NCBI GenBank assembly: GCA_002315735.1 | Contig: DCIA01000005.1 | Location: 62,001 to 126,000, forward strand | Direction: 5' to 3' | Source: Clostridiales bacterium UBA1738 | Lineage (GTDB): Bacteria; Bacillota; Clostridia; UBA1381 | DNA: 64,000 nt | In this document: in pieces, positions 1-9,310 of the stretch | How the letters are laid out: every line of letters starts with the position of its first letter | How positions within the stretch are numbered: position 1 is the stretch's first letter | The notes under the pieces: generated by a model | Told to the model about the DNA's origin: nothing | Database searches by the model: none | Seen by the model: the letters and a program-made list of their open reading frames with translations, nothing else | Position numbers and translations under genes: made by a program

Positions 1-104
1 ATTATAGTTATATTTTCTGCATTAAAACACAAAATATGACTGTAACCAATTTAAATGGTTGCTTTATATATATAACAAAAAATATTAAAATGGAGGAAAT
101 CAAA

Positions 105-296
105 ATGAGTAAGTCAAAAATTTCTGTTCCGGAAGCTAAGAAGGCTATGGAAAACTTCAAGATGGAAGCTGCAAACGAAGTTGGTGTAACATTAAAGCAA
201 GGTTACAATGGTGACCTAACATCAAGACAAGCAGGTTCAATCGGCGGTCAAATGGTTAAAAAGATGATCGAAGATTACGAAAATAAGATTAAATAA
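105..296 (+). CDS. Alpha/beta-type small acid-soluble spore protein
   Basis: A 63-residue DNA-binding protein that coats and protects DNA in the dormant spore and is degraded by the germination protease GPR. It shows the family's two conserved blocks: an N-terminal helix with KMEAANEVGV (residues 19-28), where GPR cleavage is expected, and a C-terminal GSIGGQMVKKMI block (44-55). The ATG at 105 follows a GGAGG ribosome-binding site about 8 bases upstream. A longer in-frame opening exists from 36, but it adds residues unlike the family. No clear sigma-G promoter is visible in the 104 bases upstream. The gene stands alone, and a terminator lies about 180 bases downstream. Confidence 0.93.
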   Translation: MSKSKISVPEAKKAMENFKMEAANEVGVTLKQGYNGDLTSRQAGSIGGQMVKKMIEDYENKIK

Positions 297-474
297 CAAT
301 GCTTAGAGTAGTCAGTTTGTTTTCAATAATAAATAATGACGAAAAAATCAAAAATGGCAGAATTTTTATGAGCTACGGATTCATTCAAAATTCCTTTATG
401 GATAATAATATTCCGTTTTTCATAATACTATCTGATGATTAAATATTATTATTTATAAAACAAACAAAAAAATT

Positions 475-513
475 GCAAGAACTTTTAGTCAATCTTTAAG
501 TTCTTGCTTTTTT
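475..513 (+). terminator. Intrinsic terminator
   Basis: A perfect 10-bp stem (475-484 with 498-507) is followed by a run of six T. It lies between the SASP gene and the ABC transporter gene. The 178 bases between the SASP stop and this stem hold no recognisable gene. Confidence 0.8.
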
Positions 514-574
514 ATTATTTTGCTGGATTTATCTGACATTTTATGTTAAAATATTAGATATTAGGAGTGATTTT

Positions 575-2314
575 ATGTTTAAAAGATTTTTAGAGTATTA
601 TAAACCTCATAGAAAAATTTTTATTCTTGATATGTTAGCATCTTTTTTTGTGTCGGTGATTGGGGTTTTGTATCCAATCGTAACAAGATATATGTTAAAT
701 GACTATATTCCGAATAAAATGTACAAAATGATAATATATTCAGGGCTATTTTTAGTTCTTCTATATATCATTAGAATGCTACTTAGATTTTTTATACAAT
801 ATGAGGGACATATAATGGGTGTAAAAATGCAAGCCCATATGAGAAAAGACCTTTTTTCTCACCTTGAGAAACTTCCGTTTTCCTTTTTTGACAATCACGA
901 AACAGGAAAGATAATGTCCACTCTTACCGTTCATCTTATGGATGTTAGTGAACTTGCCCATCACGGCCCTGAAAATATAATAATTTCCACCATTACAATA
1001 ATCGCTTCCTACATATATTTATCGACAATAAATGCAACCCTAACCCTAATAATTTTTCTATGTGTTCCTTTTTTGGTTTGGATTGCTATGCATATGAGAA
1101 ATCAAATGCATGACGCCTTTGCCGAAAGCAGAAAGACAATTTCCGAAATTAATGCAACTATCGAAGGTAGCATTTCAGGAATTCGAGTAACAAAAGCATT
1201 TAATAATTCCCAAAAAGAAGAAGAAAAGTTTGATGAAATCAACTCACGCTTTGTTTTAGCAAGAAAAAAAGCCTACAAAGCGATGGGAATTTTCCATTCA
1301 TCAACATCATTTATCACCGATATTTTTAATGTAATTGTTCTGATAGCCGGTGGTTTTTTCTTGTATGACGGAAAAATATCATTCGGTGACTACTCAGCAT
1401 TTATTGTTTCAATAAGCTTATTTTTAACACCTGTTACAACCCTTATTAATTTTATGGAGCAATTCCAAGATGGTGTCAGTGGTTTTGAAAAATTCCTTGA
1501 AATTATGGATGTTGAGCCTGAAAAGGACTCTGAAAATGCAATTTCACTAAAAACTTGCAAAGGCGATATTTCCATCAAAAATGTTTCCTATAAGTATAAT
1601 GAAAATGGTGAAGTTTTAAACAATTTGACACTTGACATTCCTGCCGGCAAAAAATTTGCCTTAGTAGGTCCAAGTGGTGGCGGAAAATCAACAATTTGCC
1701 ACCTTATCCCCCATTTTTATGATATCGAAAATGGCGAGATTTTTATTGACGGTTTAGAGATACACTCAATTACTATGAAGTCGCTAAGAGATTTAATCGG
1801 AATTGTTCAGCAAGATGTATATCTTTTTAATTCAACTATTCGAGATAATATTTTATACGGAAAATTAGACGCAACAGAGGAAGAAATTATATCGGCAGCA
1901 AAAAAAGCAAATATTCACGAGTATATTTTATCACTTCCAAATGGATATGACACACAAATTGGCGAGCGTGGTGTAAAACTATCAGGCGGTCAAAAGCAAA
2001 GGCTGTCAATCGCTCGTATATTCCTAAAAAATCCACCTATTTTGATTTTAGATGAAGCCACAAGTGCCCTTGATAATACTACGGAAATCCTTATTCAATC
2101 AGAACTTGATGAACTTGCAAAGGGCAGAACAACAATAGTTGTTGCTCACAGACTTTCTACAATAAAAAATGCAGATGAAATAGCCGTTATTTCTCATGGA
2201 AGAATATTAGAGCAAGGCAGTCACGAAGAACTTATAAAAAAAGACGGTGAGTATAAAATACTTTATGACCTACAATTTAATGAGGATGAACTCCAAAAAT
2301 TGCAGGATAATTAA
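575..2314 (+). CDS. ABC transporter, fused permease/ATP-binding (MsbA/multidrug type)
   Basis: A 579-residue half-transporter with an N-terminal six-helix exporter domain (about 1-320) and a C-terminal nucleotide-binding domain, expected to work as a dimer in the membrane. The ATPase motifs are intact: Walker A GPSGGGKST (365-373), ABC signature LSGGQ (469-473), Walker B ILILDEATSALD with D493 and E494, and an H-loop in VVAHRLST near 527. The length is normal for homodimeric exporters of lipids, drugs or peptides. The substrate cannot be read from sequence. No partner half-transporter is adjacent, which supports a homodimer. The start follows an AGGAGTG ribosome-binding site. Confidence 0.9.
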   Translation: MFKRFLEYYKPHRKIFILDMLASFFVSVIGVLYPIVTRYMLNDYIPNKMYKMIIYSGLFLVLLYIIRMLLRFFIQYEGHIMGVKMQAHMRKDLFSHLEKLPFSFFDNHETGKIMSTLTVHLMDVSELAHHGPENIIISTITIIASYIYLSTINATLTLIIFLCVPFLVWIAMHMRNQMHDAFAESRKTISEINATIEGSISGIRVTKAFNNSQKEEEKFDEINSRFVLARKKAYKAMGIFHSSTSFITDIFNVIVLIAGGFFLYDGKISFGDYSAFIVSISLFLTPVTTLINFMEQFQDGVSGFEKFLEIMDVEPEKDSENAISLKTCKGDISIKNVSYKYNENGEVLNNLTLDIPAGKKFALVGPSGGGKSTICHLIPHFYDIENGEIFIDGLEIHSITMKSLRDLIGIVQQDVYLFNSTIRDNILYGKLDATEEEIISAAKKANIHEYILSLPNGYDTQIGERGVKLSGGQKQRLSIARIFLKNPPILILDEATSALDNTTEILIQSELDELAKGRTTIVVAHRLSTIKNADEIAVISHGRILEQGSHEELIKKDGEYKILYDLQFNEDELQKLQDN

Positions 2315-2321
2315 ATTACTA

Positions 2322-2350
2322 TTGATTTTTATTACCAAATTTGCTATAAT
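2322..2350 (+). promoter_or_regulatory. Sigma-A promoter for trkA-trkH
   Basis: TTGATT, a 17-base spacer and TATAAT lie 36 bases ahead of the trkA start. Confidence 0.6.
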
Positions 2351-2386
2351 GAGATAATTCATTTTGAAAGGAAGCGTCACTTAAAT

Positions 2387-3745
2387 ATGAATATAATAAT
2401 TGTCGGTTGCGGCAAAGTTGGTCAAAAACTTGCAGAAATGCTAAGCCAGGAAAAAGAGCATAGCATAACTGTTGTTGACCACAATTATAACATTGTACAA
2501 GATTTAACAAATCAATATGACATTATGGGTGTGTGCGGAAGTTGCTCAAACCTTGATACACTTTTAGAAGCCGGAGTGGAAACTGCAAATCTACTCATTA
2601 CGGTTACAAACTCTGATGAGCTTAATCTGCTTACCTGTCTTATGGCAAAAAAAGCAGGTGGTTGCCAAACTATCGCAAGAGTGAGAAATCCTGAATATCG
2701 AAAAGAACTTCATCTTTTCAAAGAGGATTTAGGTCTTGCAATGATAATAAACCCAGAGGATACTGCTGCAAGAGAAATTGCAAGAGTCCTTCGTTTCCCG
2801 TCTGCCATTCAAATTGACACCTTTGCAAAAGGCAGAATTGAAATCCTTAAATTTAAAGTTGTGGAAAATTCTCCTCTTGCAGACCTTAGAATGTCAAACA
2901 TGAATGCCCGTATCAAGTCAGATGTTTTAGTATGCGGAGTTGAACGTGGCGATAAAGTTTTTATCCCAAGCGGAGATTTTATTATTAAACCGGGTGACCT
3001 TGTTAGTATTGTTGCATCTCCTGCAAAGAGTGTCGAATTCTTTAAAGAAATCGGTGTACACACAAACAGCGTTAAAGATACCATAATTGTAGGTGGTGGC
3101 GAAACCTCATACTACCTTGCAAATCATCTAATCCAAGCAGGTGTGAGAGTCAAAATTATAGAAAAGAATAGCGAAAGATGCAATAAGCTTTGTGAGCTTC
3201 TTCCAAAAGCATCAATTATTAATGCAGATGGTACTGATAATATGGTTCTCTTAGAAGAAGGCATTGAGCACGCAGGCTCTTTTGTTGCTCTTACAAATAT
3301 CGACGAGGAAAATATTCTTCTTTCTCTTTTTGCAAAATCAAAAACGGGGGGAAAATTAGTTACAAAGGTTAACAAAATCGACTATGACGAAGTTATTTCA
3401 GGTCTTGACCTCGATACAATAATTTACCCAAAAAGCATCGCAGCTGAATATATTGTTCGTTTTGTCAGAGCAAAAAGCAACTCATTAGACAGCAATATAG
3501 AAACAATGCACTTAATTTTGGGCGGAAAAGCAGAAGCTTTGGAATTTAGAATGGATGAACATTCTCCGATAGTGAACACTCCGCTTGAAACTCTAAAATT
3601 AAAGGCAAATACCTTGATTGCTTGTATAAACAGAAACGGAAAAATCATTATTCCAAATGGAAAAGATACAATTTATGCAGGCGATACTGTAATAATTGTT
3701 ACAACCCAAACTGCAACAAAAGAAATTAAAGATATATTGGCATAA
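2387..3745 (+). CDS. trkA: Trk potassium uptake regulatory subunit TrkA
   Basis: A 452-residue cytoplasmic ring protein that binds NAD(H) or other nucleotides and gates the TrkH potassium channel. It is a full-length double-RCK protein: the first Rossmann motif GCGKVG is at 7-12, and the second half begins near residue 229 with another glycine-rich loop (GGGETS, about 234-239). Each half is followed by a TrkA-C domain. The membrane subunit trkH starts 12 bases downstream, so the two form an operon. A sigma-A promoter lies just upstream. Short KtrA/KtrC proteins have one RCK unit, so the duplicated form points to Trk rather than Ktr. Confidence 0.94.
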   Translation: MNIIIVGCGKVGQKLAEMLSQEKEHSITVVDHNYNIVQDLTNQYDIMGVCGSCSNLDTLLEAGVETANLLITVTNSDELNLLTCLMAKKAGGCQTIARVRNPEYRKELHLFKEDLGLAMIINPEDTAAREIARVLRFPSAIQIDTFAKGRIEILKFKVVENSPLADLRMSNMNARIKSDVLVCGVERGDKVFIPSGDFIIKPGDLVSIVASPAKSVEFFKEIGVHTNSVKDTIIVGGGETSYYLANHLIQAGVRVKIIEKNSERCNKLCELLPKASIINADGTDNMVLLEEGIEHAGSFVALTNIDEENILLSLFAKSKTGGKLVTKVNKIDYDEVISGLDLDTIIYPKSIAAEYIVRFVRAKSNSLDSNIETMHLILGGKAEALEFRMDEHSPIVNTPLETLKLKANTLIACINRNGKIIIPNGKDTIYAGDTVIIVTTQTATKEIKDILA

Positions 3746-3757
3746 GGAAGCGAAATT

Positions 3758-5194
3758 ATGAATCATAAAATTATTGTTCATACTCTTGGTTGGGTGCTTA
3801 TATTAGAAGCCGCAGCTCTTACTTTGCCACTTATTTGCGCAATGGTTTTTAATGAGCCGTATGTTTTAATGTTTTTATCATTAATTATACTATCTTTAAT
3901 ATTAGGTCTTATCTGTACCTTACCAACAACAAAAAATAAAACAATGTTTTCCAAGGAAGGATTTGTTACGGTTGCTTTATCTTGGATATTGATGAGTGTT
4001 TTTGGTGCATTGCCGTTTATTTTTTCCGGCACAATACCGAATTTTGCAGATGCTCTTTTTGAAACCGTTTCAGGTTTTACGACAACAGGTGCATCAATCC
4101 TAAGCGATGTTGAGGCTCTCCCTAAATGTATCCTATTTTGGAGAAGTTTCACTCATTGGATTGGCGGTATGGGAGTTTTAGTTTTTTTAGTTGCAATACT
4201 TCCCTTAGCCGGCGGAAATAATTTATTTTTAATAAAAGCCGAAAGCCCCGGCCCATCAGTCGGAAAACTTGTACCTAAAATAAAATCAACAGCAAAAATA
4301 CTTTATATTATGTATCTTGTGCTAACATTAATCGAAGTAGCATTTTTATACTTTGGCGGACTTTCAATGTTTGAGGCATTAACACTTTCTTTCGGTACTG
4401 CCGGCACAGGTGGATTTGCTATTAAAAACTCAGGTCTTGCCGACTACTCACCATTCATTCAAAACACCATAACAGTATTTATGGTAATGTTCGGCGTAGA
4501 TTTTTCACTTTATTATATGCTACTTCTAAGGAAATTCCGAACTGTCCTTCATTCAGAAGAGTTACGAGTTTATTTAGGGCTTTTCGCAATTTCTACAATT
4601 ATTATTACATTTAACTGTGCACCATTATATAGTACAATAAGCGAAACTCTTCGCCATGCAACTTTCCAAGTTGCAACAGTGATGACAACGACCGGGTATT
4701 CTACAACCGACTTTGATTTGTGGCCCGAATTTTCAAAAACAATTTTGGTTACTCTTATGTTTATCGGCGCATCTGCCGGAAGCACAGGTGGTGGTATAAA
4801 GGTTTCAAGAATTGTAATATTTATAAAGAGCATTTATAAAGAACTTAAAATTATGGCACACCCAAAAAGCACTCATAAAGTAACCTTTAACGGTCGTCCT
4901 GTTGAACATGGTGTGCTTCGTGCAATCAATGTTTATATGGCAGCATATATTGTAATATTTGTTATTTCTATATTGATTGTAAGCATTGATAATATGGACT
5001 ATACAACAAATTTTACATCTGTTGTAGCAACAATTAATAATATAGGTCCAGGTCTTGCAAAGGTCGGCCCTACACAGAATTTTGGTAGTTTTTCAATTAT
5101 TTCAAAACTTGTTTTGACTTTGGATATGCTAATCGGAAGACTGGAAATTTTCCCAATTCTGGTTCTTTTCGCTCCTAGCACTTGGCGAAAATAA
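3758..5194 (+). CDS. trkH: Trk potassium uptake membrane subunit TrkH
   Basis: A 478-residue integral membrane protein forming the ion-conducting part of the Trk system. The four pore loops of the SKT superfamily can be seen by their filter glycines: GFTTTGAS near 106-113, TAGTGGF near 214, TTTGYST near 310 and NNIGPG near 427. Hydrophobic helices fill the rest. It is the second gene of the trkA-trkH operon and ends ahead of a terminator. The length agrees with TrkH (about 480) rather than the shorter KtrB (about 450). Confidence 0.94.
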   Translation: MNHKIIVHTLGWVLILEAAALTLPLICAMVFNEPYVLMFLSLIILSLILGLICTLPTTKNKTMFSKEGFVTVALSWILMSVFGALPFIFSGTIPNFADALFETVSGFTTTGASILSDVEALPKCILFWRSFTHWIGGMGVLVFLVAILPLAGGNNLFLIKAESPGPSVGKLVPKIKSTAKILYIMYLVLTLIEVAFLYFGGLSMFEALTLSFGTAGTGGFAIKNSGLADYSPFIQNTITVFMVMFGVDFSLYYMLLLRKFRTVLHSEELRVYLGLFAISTIIITFNCAPLYSTISETLRHATFQVATVMTTTGYSTTDFDLWPEFSKTILVTLMFIGASAGSTGGGIKVSRIVIFIKSIYKELKIMAHPKSTHKVTFNGRPVEHGVLRAINVYMAAYIVIFVISILIVSIDNMDYTTNFTSVVATINNIGPGLAKVGPTQNFGSFSIISKLVLTLDMLIGRLEIFPILVLFAPSTWRK

Positions 5195-5210
5195 TAACTT
5201 TATATTAATT

Positions 5211-5240
5211 AAGCATTCATAGAATATGAATGCTTTTTTT
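5211..5240 (+). terminator. Intrinsic terminator after trkH
   Basis: A 10-bp perfect stem (5211-5220 with 5226-5235) has a 5-base loop and is followed by T residues. Confidence 0.85.
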
Positions 5241-5316
5241 ATGCTAAAAAAGTATATAACTTTCAATTTTTGAAAATAATAATATTAAACACAAATTTTG
5301 AAAGGAAGAAAATAAA

Positions 5317-6906
5317 ATGAGCAAAAAAAACAGTGAAAGCGCAGCTTTTGGCGTTCTGCAAAGAGTCGGCAGAAGTTTTATGTTCCCCATTGCACTTTTA
5401 CCTATTGCAGGACTTTTGCTTGGTATAGGCTCGTCCTTTTCTAACCAGACAACAGTTGCAAAATATGGTCTTGAATGGCTTCTTGGCGAAGGAACTTTTT
5501 TATTTGGACTACTTACAATTTTTTCTGATGTCGGCAATGTAATTTTTGCAAATCTACCACTTATTTTTGCTATGGGCGTTGCTCTTGGAATGGCAAAAAA
5601 GGAAAAGGAAATTGCAACACTTTCAGCTGCAATAGCCTTTTTGGTTATGATTACAACAATTTCTGCACTTTTAACAATAACAGATAGTATTAATTCCTTG
5701 GCAGAAGGCGCAGTTGCCGATGTTTTAGGTATTCCGACACTTCAAATGGGCGTTTTTGGTGGAATTATCGTAGGCCTTGGAGTTGCGGCTCTTCACAATA
5801 GATATTATAAGATAGAATTACCGCAAATGCTATCCTTTTTTGGCGGCACTAGGTTTATTCCTATTATTTCTACCCTTGTTTTTACTTTGGTAGGAATAAT
5901 AATGTACTATCTATGGCCGATAATTCAAAGCGGAATATATGCACTCGGAAACCTTGTTACAAATTCAGGATATTTCGGCACACTAATTTACGGATATATT
6001 GAAAGAGCCTTAATTCCGTTTGGGTTACACCATGTATTTTATCTACCATTTTGGCAAACAGGGCTTGGCGGCACTCAAATTATTGACGGTGTATCCATAT
6101 CCGGTGCACAAAATATTTTCTTTGCAGAACTTGCATCTCCAAATACAACAAAATTCACGGTAGATGCAGCAAGATTTATGTCCGGCAAATTTCCGTTTAT
6201 GATGTTTGGCCTACCCGGTGCTGCCCTTGCTATCTATAAATGTGCAAAACCAAATAAGAAAAAAGTTGTCGGCTCACTATTATTTTCAGCAGCAATAACA
6301 AGTTTTCTAACAGGCATCACAGAGCCTCTTGAATTTACATTCCTTTTTGTTGCGCCCGTTCTTTACTATGGTATTCACTGCGTTTTGGCAGGTCTATCCT
6401 TTATGCTTATGCATATTTTCGGAGTTTCTATAGGAATGACATTTTCAGGTGGTTTTATCGACTTTTTACTTTTTGGGATTATGCAAGGTCAATCAAAAAC
6501 AAATTGGGTTACTGCCCTTATCGTTGGTGTAATATACTTCTTTGTTTATTATTTTGCGTTTAGGTTTGTTATTACAAAATTCAATCTGACCACACCGGGA
6601 AGAGAGAATGACACCGAAGAGAGCAAACTATATACAAAAAGTGATTACAAAGCAAAGCAAGAAAACAGTGCTAATTCTAATCAAGCAGAAATGATTTTAG
6701 AAGGGCTTGGCGGAAAAGACAATATAAGAGATCTTGATTGCTGTGCAACAAGGCTTAGAATAACAGTCCACAACATCGAAAAAGTTTCTGATGCAACACT
6801 AAAAAGAAGTGGCGCATCGGGAGTTATTAAGCGTGGCAACGGCGTTCAAGTAATTTACGGCCCAAAAGTTACTGTTATCAAATCTCAAATTGAAGATATC
6901 CTATAA
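5317..6906 (+). CDS. PTS permease, fused EIIC-EIIB of the glucose/maltose/GlcNAc family
   Basis: A 529-residue sugar permease of the phosphoenolpyruvate phosphotransferase system. Residues about 1-430 form the EIIC membrane domain, opening with the family-typical GRSFMFPIALLPIAGLLLG segment. After a charged linker, residues about 450-529 form EIIB. The phosphorylation site lies in DCCATRLR, and alignment to the usual D-x-C-x-T-R-L-R pattern makes C476 the phosphorylated cysteine, with an extra C475 beside it. There is no EIIA domain and no adjacent EIIA gene, so a shared EIIA must supply phosphate. Whether it carries glucose, maltose or N-acetylglucosamine cannot be decided. It is monocistronic, between two hairpins. 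Confidence 0.85.
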   Translation: MSKKNSESAAFGVLQRVGRSFMFPIALLPIAGLLLGIGSSFSNQTTVAKYGLEWLLGEGTFLFGLLTIFSDVGNVIFANLPLIFAMGVALGMAKKEKEIATLSAAIAFLVMITTISALLTITDSINSLAEGAVADVLGIPTLQMGVFGGIIVGLGVAALHNRYYKIELPQMLSFFGGTRFIPIISTLVFTLVGIIMYYLWPIIQSGIYALGNLVTNSGYFGTLIYGYIERALIPFGLHHVFYLPFWQTGLGGTQIIDGVSISGAQNIFFAELASPNTTKFTVDAARFMSGKFPFMMFGLPGAALAIYKCAKPNKKKVVGSLLFSAAITSFLTGITEPLEFTFLFVAPVLYYGIHCVLAGLSFMLMHIFGVSIGMTFSGGFIDFLLFGIMQGQSKTNWVTALIVGVIYFFVYYFAFRFVITKFNLTTPGRENDTEESKLYTKSDYKAKQENSANSNQAEMILEGLGGKDNIRDLDCCATRLRITVHNIEKVSDATLKRSGASGVIKRGNGVQVIYGPKVTVIKSQIEDIL

Positions 6907-6946
6907 TTTTATTTGCCATTTTAAATAGAAATGGCAAATAAAATTT
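6907..6946 (+). terminator. Perfect 15-bp hairpin between the PTS gene and sigG
   Basis: Positions 6907-6921 pair perfectly with 6929-6943 around a 7-base loop. The 3' side is followed by only three T, so termination may be inefficient. Confidence 0.6.
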
Positions 6947-6982
6947 CCCATTACATAATAAACTGCAAAGGGGATATCAATT

Positions 6983-7750
6983 ATGAATAAAGTTGAAATA
7001 TGTGGTGTTAATACTTCAAAGCTTCCTACACTAACACGTGCACAAAAGGATTCTCTTTTTATTAAAATAAAGGAAGGTGACATACTATCTCGTGAAATAT
7101 TTATACAAGGAAATCTAAGACTTGTTTTAAGTGTAATTCAAAGATTTTCACACAGAAACGAAAATGCAGACGACCTATTTCAAGTAGGCTGCGTAGGATT
7201 AATTAAAGCAATCGATAATTTTGATTTATCTTTAAATGTCCAATTTTCAACATATGCAGTCCCAATGATTATTGGCGAAATAAGACGATATCTTCGTGAC
7301 AATAATGCACTAAGAGTAAGTCGTTCACTAAAAGACATTGCATATAAAGCCTTATATGCAAAAGAACTTCTTATGAATAGCAACTCGAAAGAGCCTACCA
7401 TACAAGAAATTGCAGATAAGTTAGATGTTCCAAAAGAAGATGTTGTCTTTGCACTTGATGCCATTTCTGACCCTGTAAGCCTTTCAGAGCCTGTTTATCA
7501 CGACGGTGGCGAAGCTGTATATGTTATGGACCAAGTAAAAGATTCCAAAAACACTGATGATAATTGGCTTCAAAACATTGCACTATCCGAAGCAATGAAA
7601 CATCTTTGCAATAGAGAAAAACACATTTTAGACTTAAGATTTTTTGAAGGCAAAACTCAAATGGAAGTAGCCGATGAAATAGGCATTTCGCAAGCGCAAG
7701 TTTCAAGGCTTGAAAAGAGTGCTTTAAAGCATATGCGAAAATATATGTAA
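6983..7750 (+). CDS. sigG: RNA polymerase sporulation sigma factor SigG
   Basis: A 255-residue sigma-70 family factor that directs late forespore transcription, including SASP genes like the one at the window start. The N-terminus MNKVEICGVNTSKLP matches SigG proteins very closely, and region 2 contains NLRLVLSVIQRF, DDLFQVGC and FSTYAVPMIIGEIRRYLRDN. The C-terminal region 4 helix-turn-helix is TQMEVADEIGISQAQVSRLE (about 223-242). In Bacillus sigG follows spoIIGA-sigE, but here those genes are not adjacent and sigG stands alone between hairpins. A CATAATA at 6954-6960 resembles a sigma-G -10 element, but no matching -35 was found. Confidence 0.96.
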   Translation: MNKVEICGVNTSKLPTLTRAQKDSLFIKIKEGDILSREIFIQGNLRLVLSVIQRFSHRNENADDLFQVGCVGLIKAIDNFDLSLNVQFSTYAVPMIIGEIRRYLRDNNALRVSRSLKDIAYKALYAKELLMNSNSKEPTIQEIADKLDVPKEDVVFALDAISDPVSLSEPVYHDGGEAVYVMDQVKDSKNTDDNWLQNIALSEAMKHLCNREKHILDLRFFEGKTQMEVADEIGISQAQVSRLEKSALKHMRKYM

Positions 7751-7781
7751 AAAAAATAGATACAAAATGTATCTATTTTTT
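7751..7781. terminator. Bidirectional terminator between sigG and the M18 aminopeptidase gene
   Basis: A 14-bp perfect stem (7751-7764 with 7768-7781) carries A and T runs at both ends, so it can serve both convergent genes. Confidence 0.88.
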
Positions 7782-7782
7782 A

Positions 7783-9192
7783 TTATTCAAAATTATTATA
7801 AAACGCCTTATAAGCTTTGTATGCCATATAGATGTCACCTTTTGCAGTCACTTCAAATGGTGAATGCATTGATAAAACAGGAACTCCGCAATCAATAACA
7901 TCCATATTTAAATTTGCGACATATTTTGCAATAGTTCCTCCGCCACCGCCATCGACTTTGCCAAGTTCACAGCTTTGCCAAGCAACATTGTCATTATTCA
8001 AAACAGTCAAAATCTTGTGTAAAAATTCGCAAGATGCATCAGATGAGCCTGCTTTTCCACGAGCACCCGTGTATTTCATAACTGCTATACCATGACCTGC
8101 AAAAGCCGAGTTTTGCTTTTCAAAAGCACCCGCATAGTTAGGGTCAAATGCAGCACTTACATCACTTGACATACACGCAGAATTTCTAATAACTTTATTA
8201 TATGTTATCATATCGCATGAGCCTTTGATTTTTGCAATAATTTCTGCAACCGCCATATCAAAAAACTTTGACATCATTCCTGTGTTACCCTCTGAGCCTA
8301 TTTCTTCCTTATCTACCAATATGCAAACGGCAGTTTTCTTTGGAACTTCAACTTCTAAAATACTTTTAAGTGATGTAAATGCACAAACTCTGTCGTCTTG
8401 ACCGTACGCACCAACAAAACTATTATCAAAGCCGACGTTTTTAGCCTTAAAAGCAGGTACAATTTCAAGTTCTGCCGACAAGAAAGTTTCTTCATCAATT
8501 CCATATGAAATGTTCAGAATATTTAAGACATTATACTTAACGCTATTGTCAATTTCAATATCGTTTAGCCCTATTCCGCCGATTAAGATATTTAACGCTT
8601 CACCTTCTATTGCTTCTGAAAGTTTTTTAGACATTTGATCTTGTGCCAAATGTGGTAAAAGGTCGGTCACACAAAATACAGGGTCATTCTCATTTTCACC
8701 AATAGAAATTTCAATCTTTTCCCCATCGGTAGTATAACAAACACCGTGAATAGCAAGAGGAACTGCTGTCCATTGATATTTCTTTATTCCACCGTAATAA
8801 TGAGTTTTTAAAAGTGCCATTTCTTCTGCTTCATAAAGTGGATTTTGCTTTAAGTCAAGACGAGGTGAGTCAATATGAGAGCCAACAATATTTATTCCCT
8901 TTTCAATATCGTCACTACCTATTACTGCAAGCAAGATATTCTTATTTCTGTTTACGCAATAAATTTTATCTCCTGCCACTAATTTTTCCTTTGTGTCAAA
9001 AGGCATAAATCCATTTTTTAATGCCATTTTTATTGTTTCGTTTACACATTCACGCTCTGTTTTTCCGTTATCTAAAAAGATACGATAATCGTCGCACATA
9101 TCCATCATTATTTTTCTCTCCTCAGGAGTCATTATGGTATATGCATTTTTTGTTTTATATGCTAGTTTCTCTAAGTTTTCCTTATTTGTCAT
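7783..9192 (-). CDS. M18 family zinc aminopeptidase (aspartyl aminopeptidase-like)
   Basis: A 469-residue cytosolic metallopeptidase that removes N-terminal, often acidic, residues from peptides. The di-zinc site of clan MH is visible: H106 and D108 in SHIDSPRLD, a bridging aspartate in GQDDR (266-267), the catalytic E296 and metal ligand E297 in DKEEIGS, D344 in MSSDVSAAFD, and H443 in MHSPFEV. The length is typical of the family. It has its own near-perfect sigma-A promoter and GGAGAG ribosome-binding site, and ends at a shared terminator. Specificity for Asp/Glu is family knowledge and not proven by sequence. Confidence 0.92.
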   Translation of the reverse strand: MTNKENLEKLAYKTKNAYTIMTPEERKIMMDMCDDYRIFLDNGKTERECVNETIKMALKNGFMPFDTKEKLVAGDKIYCVNRNKNILLAVIGSDDIEKGINIVGSHIDSPRLDLKQNPLYEAEEMALLKTHYYGGIKKYQWTAVPLAIHGVCYTTDGEKIEISIGENENDPVFCVTDLLPHLAQDQMSKKLSEAIEGEALNILIGGIGLNDIEIDNSVKYNVLNILNISYGIDEETFLSAELEIVPAFKAKNVGFDNSFVGAYGQDDRVCAFTSLKSILEVEVPKKTAVCILVDKEEIGSEGNTGMMSKFFDMAVAEIIAKIKGSCDMITYNKVIRNSACMSSDVSAAFDPNYAGAFEKQNSAFAGHGIAVMKYTGARGKAGSSDASCEFLHKILTVLNNDNVAWQSCELGKVDGGGGGTIAKYVANLNMDVIDCGVPVLSMHSPFEVTAKGDIYMAYKAYKAFYNNFE

Positions 9193-9215
9193 TTTAATCT
9201 CTCCTTTATACTATT

Positions 9216-9244
9216 ATTATAATTTTATTTAATATTATTGTCAA
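9216..9244 (-). promoter_or_regulatory. Consensus sigma-A promoter for the M18 aminopeptidase
   Basis: On the minus strand TTGACA (9239-9244), a 17-base spacer and TATAAT (9216-9221) match the consensus exactly. The start codon is 24 bases downstream. Confidence 0.85.
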
Positions 9245-9272
9245 TTATTTTTAACATTTATTTCTAAAATTA

Positions 9273-9301
9273 TTGATAAATCTCAATAATTGTGATATAA
9301 T
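9273..9301 (+). promoter_or_regulatory. Sigma-A promoter for the OGG1-type glycosylase gene
   Basis: TTGATA, 17 bases and TATAAT are followed by an ATG only 10 bases after the last base of the -10. Transcription should start within a few bases of the start codon. Confidence 0.72.
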
Positions 9302-9310
9302 TAACATATT

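Noticed and set aside
399..427. Possible sigma-G promoter (TGGATA, 16 bases, CATAATA) downstream of the SASP gene
   Set aside because: The spacing is one or two bases short, and a terminator at 475-513 would stop any transcript before a gene. It may be chance in A/T-rich DNA.
6954..6960. CATAATA as a sigma-G/sigma-F -10 in front of sigG
   Set aside because: No -35 of the GNATA type lies at the right distance, because a hairpin occupies that position.
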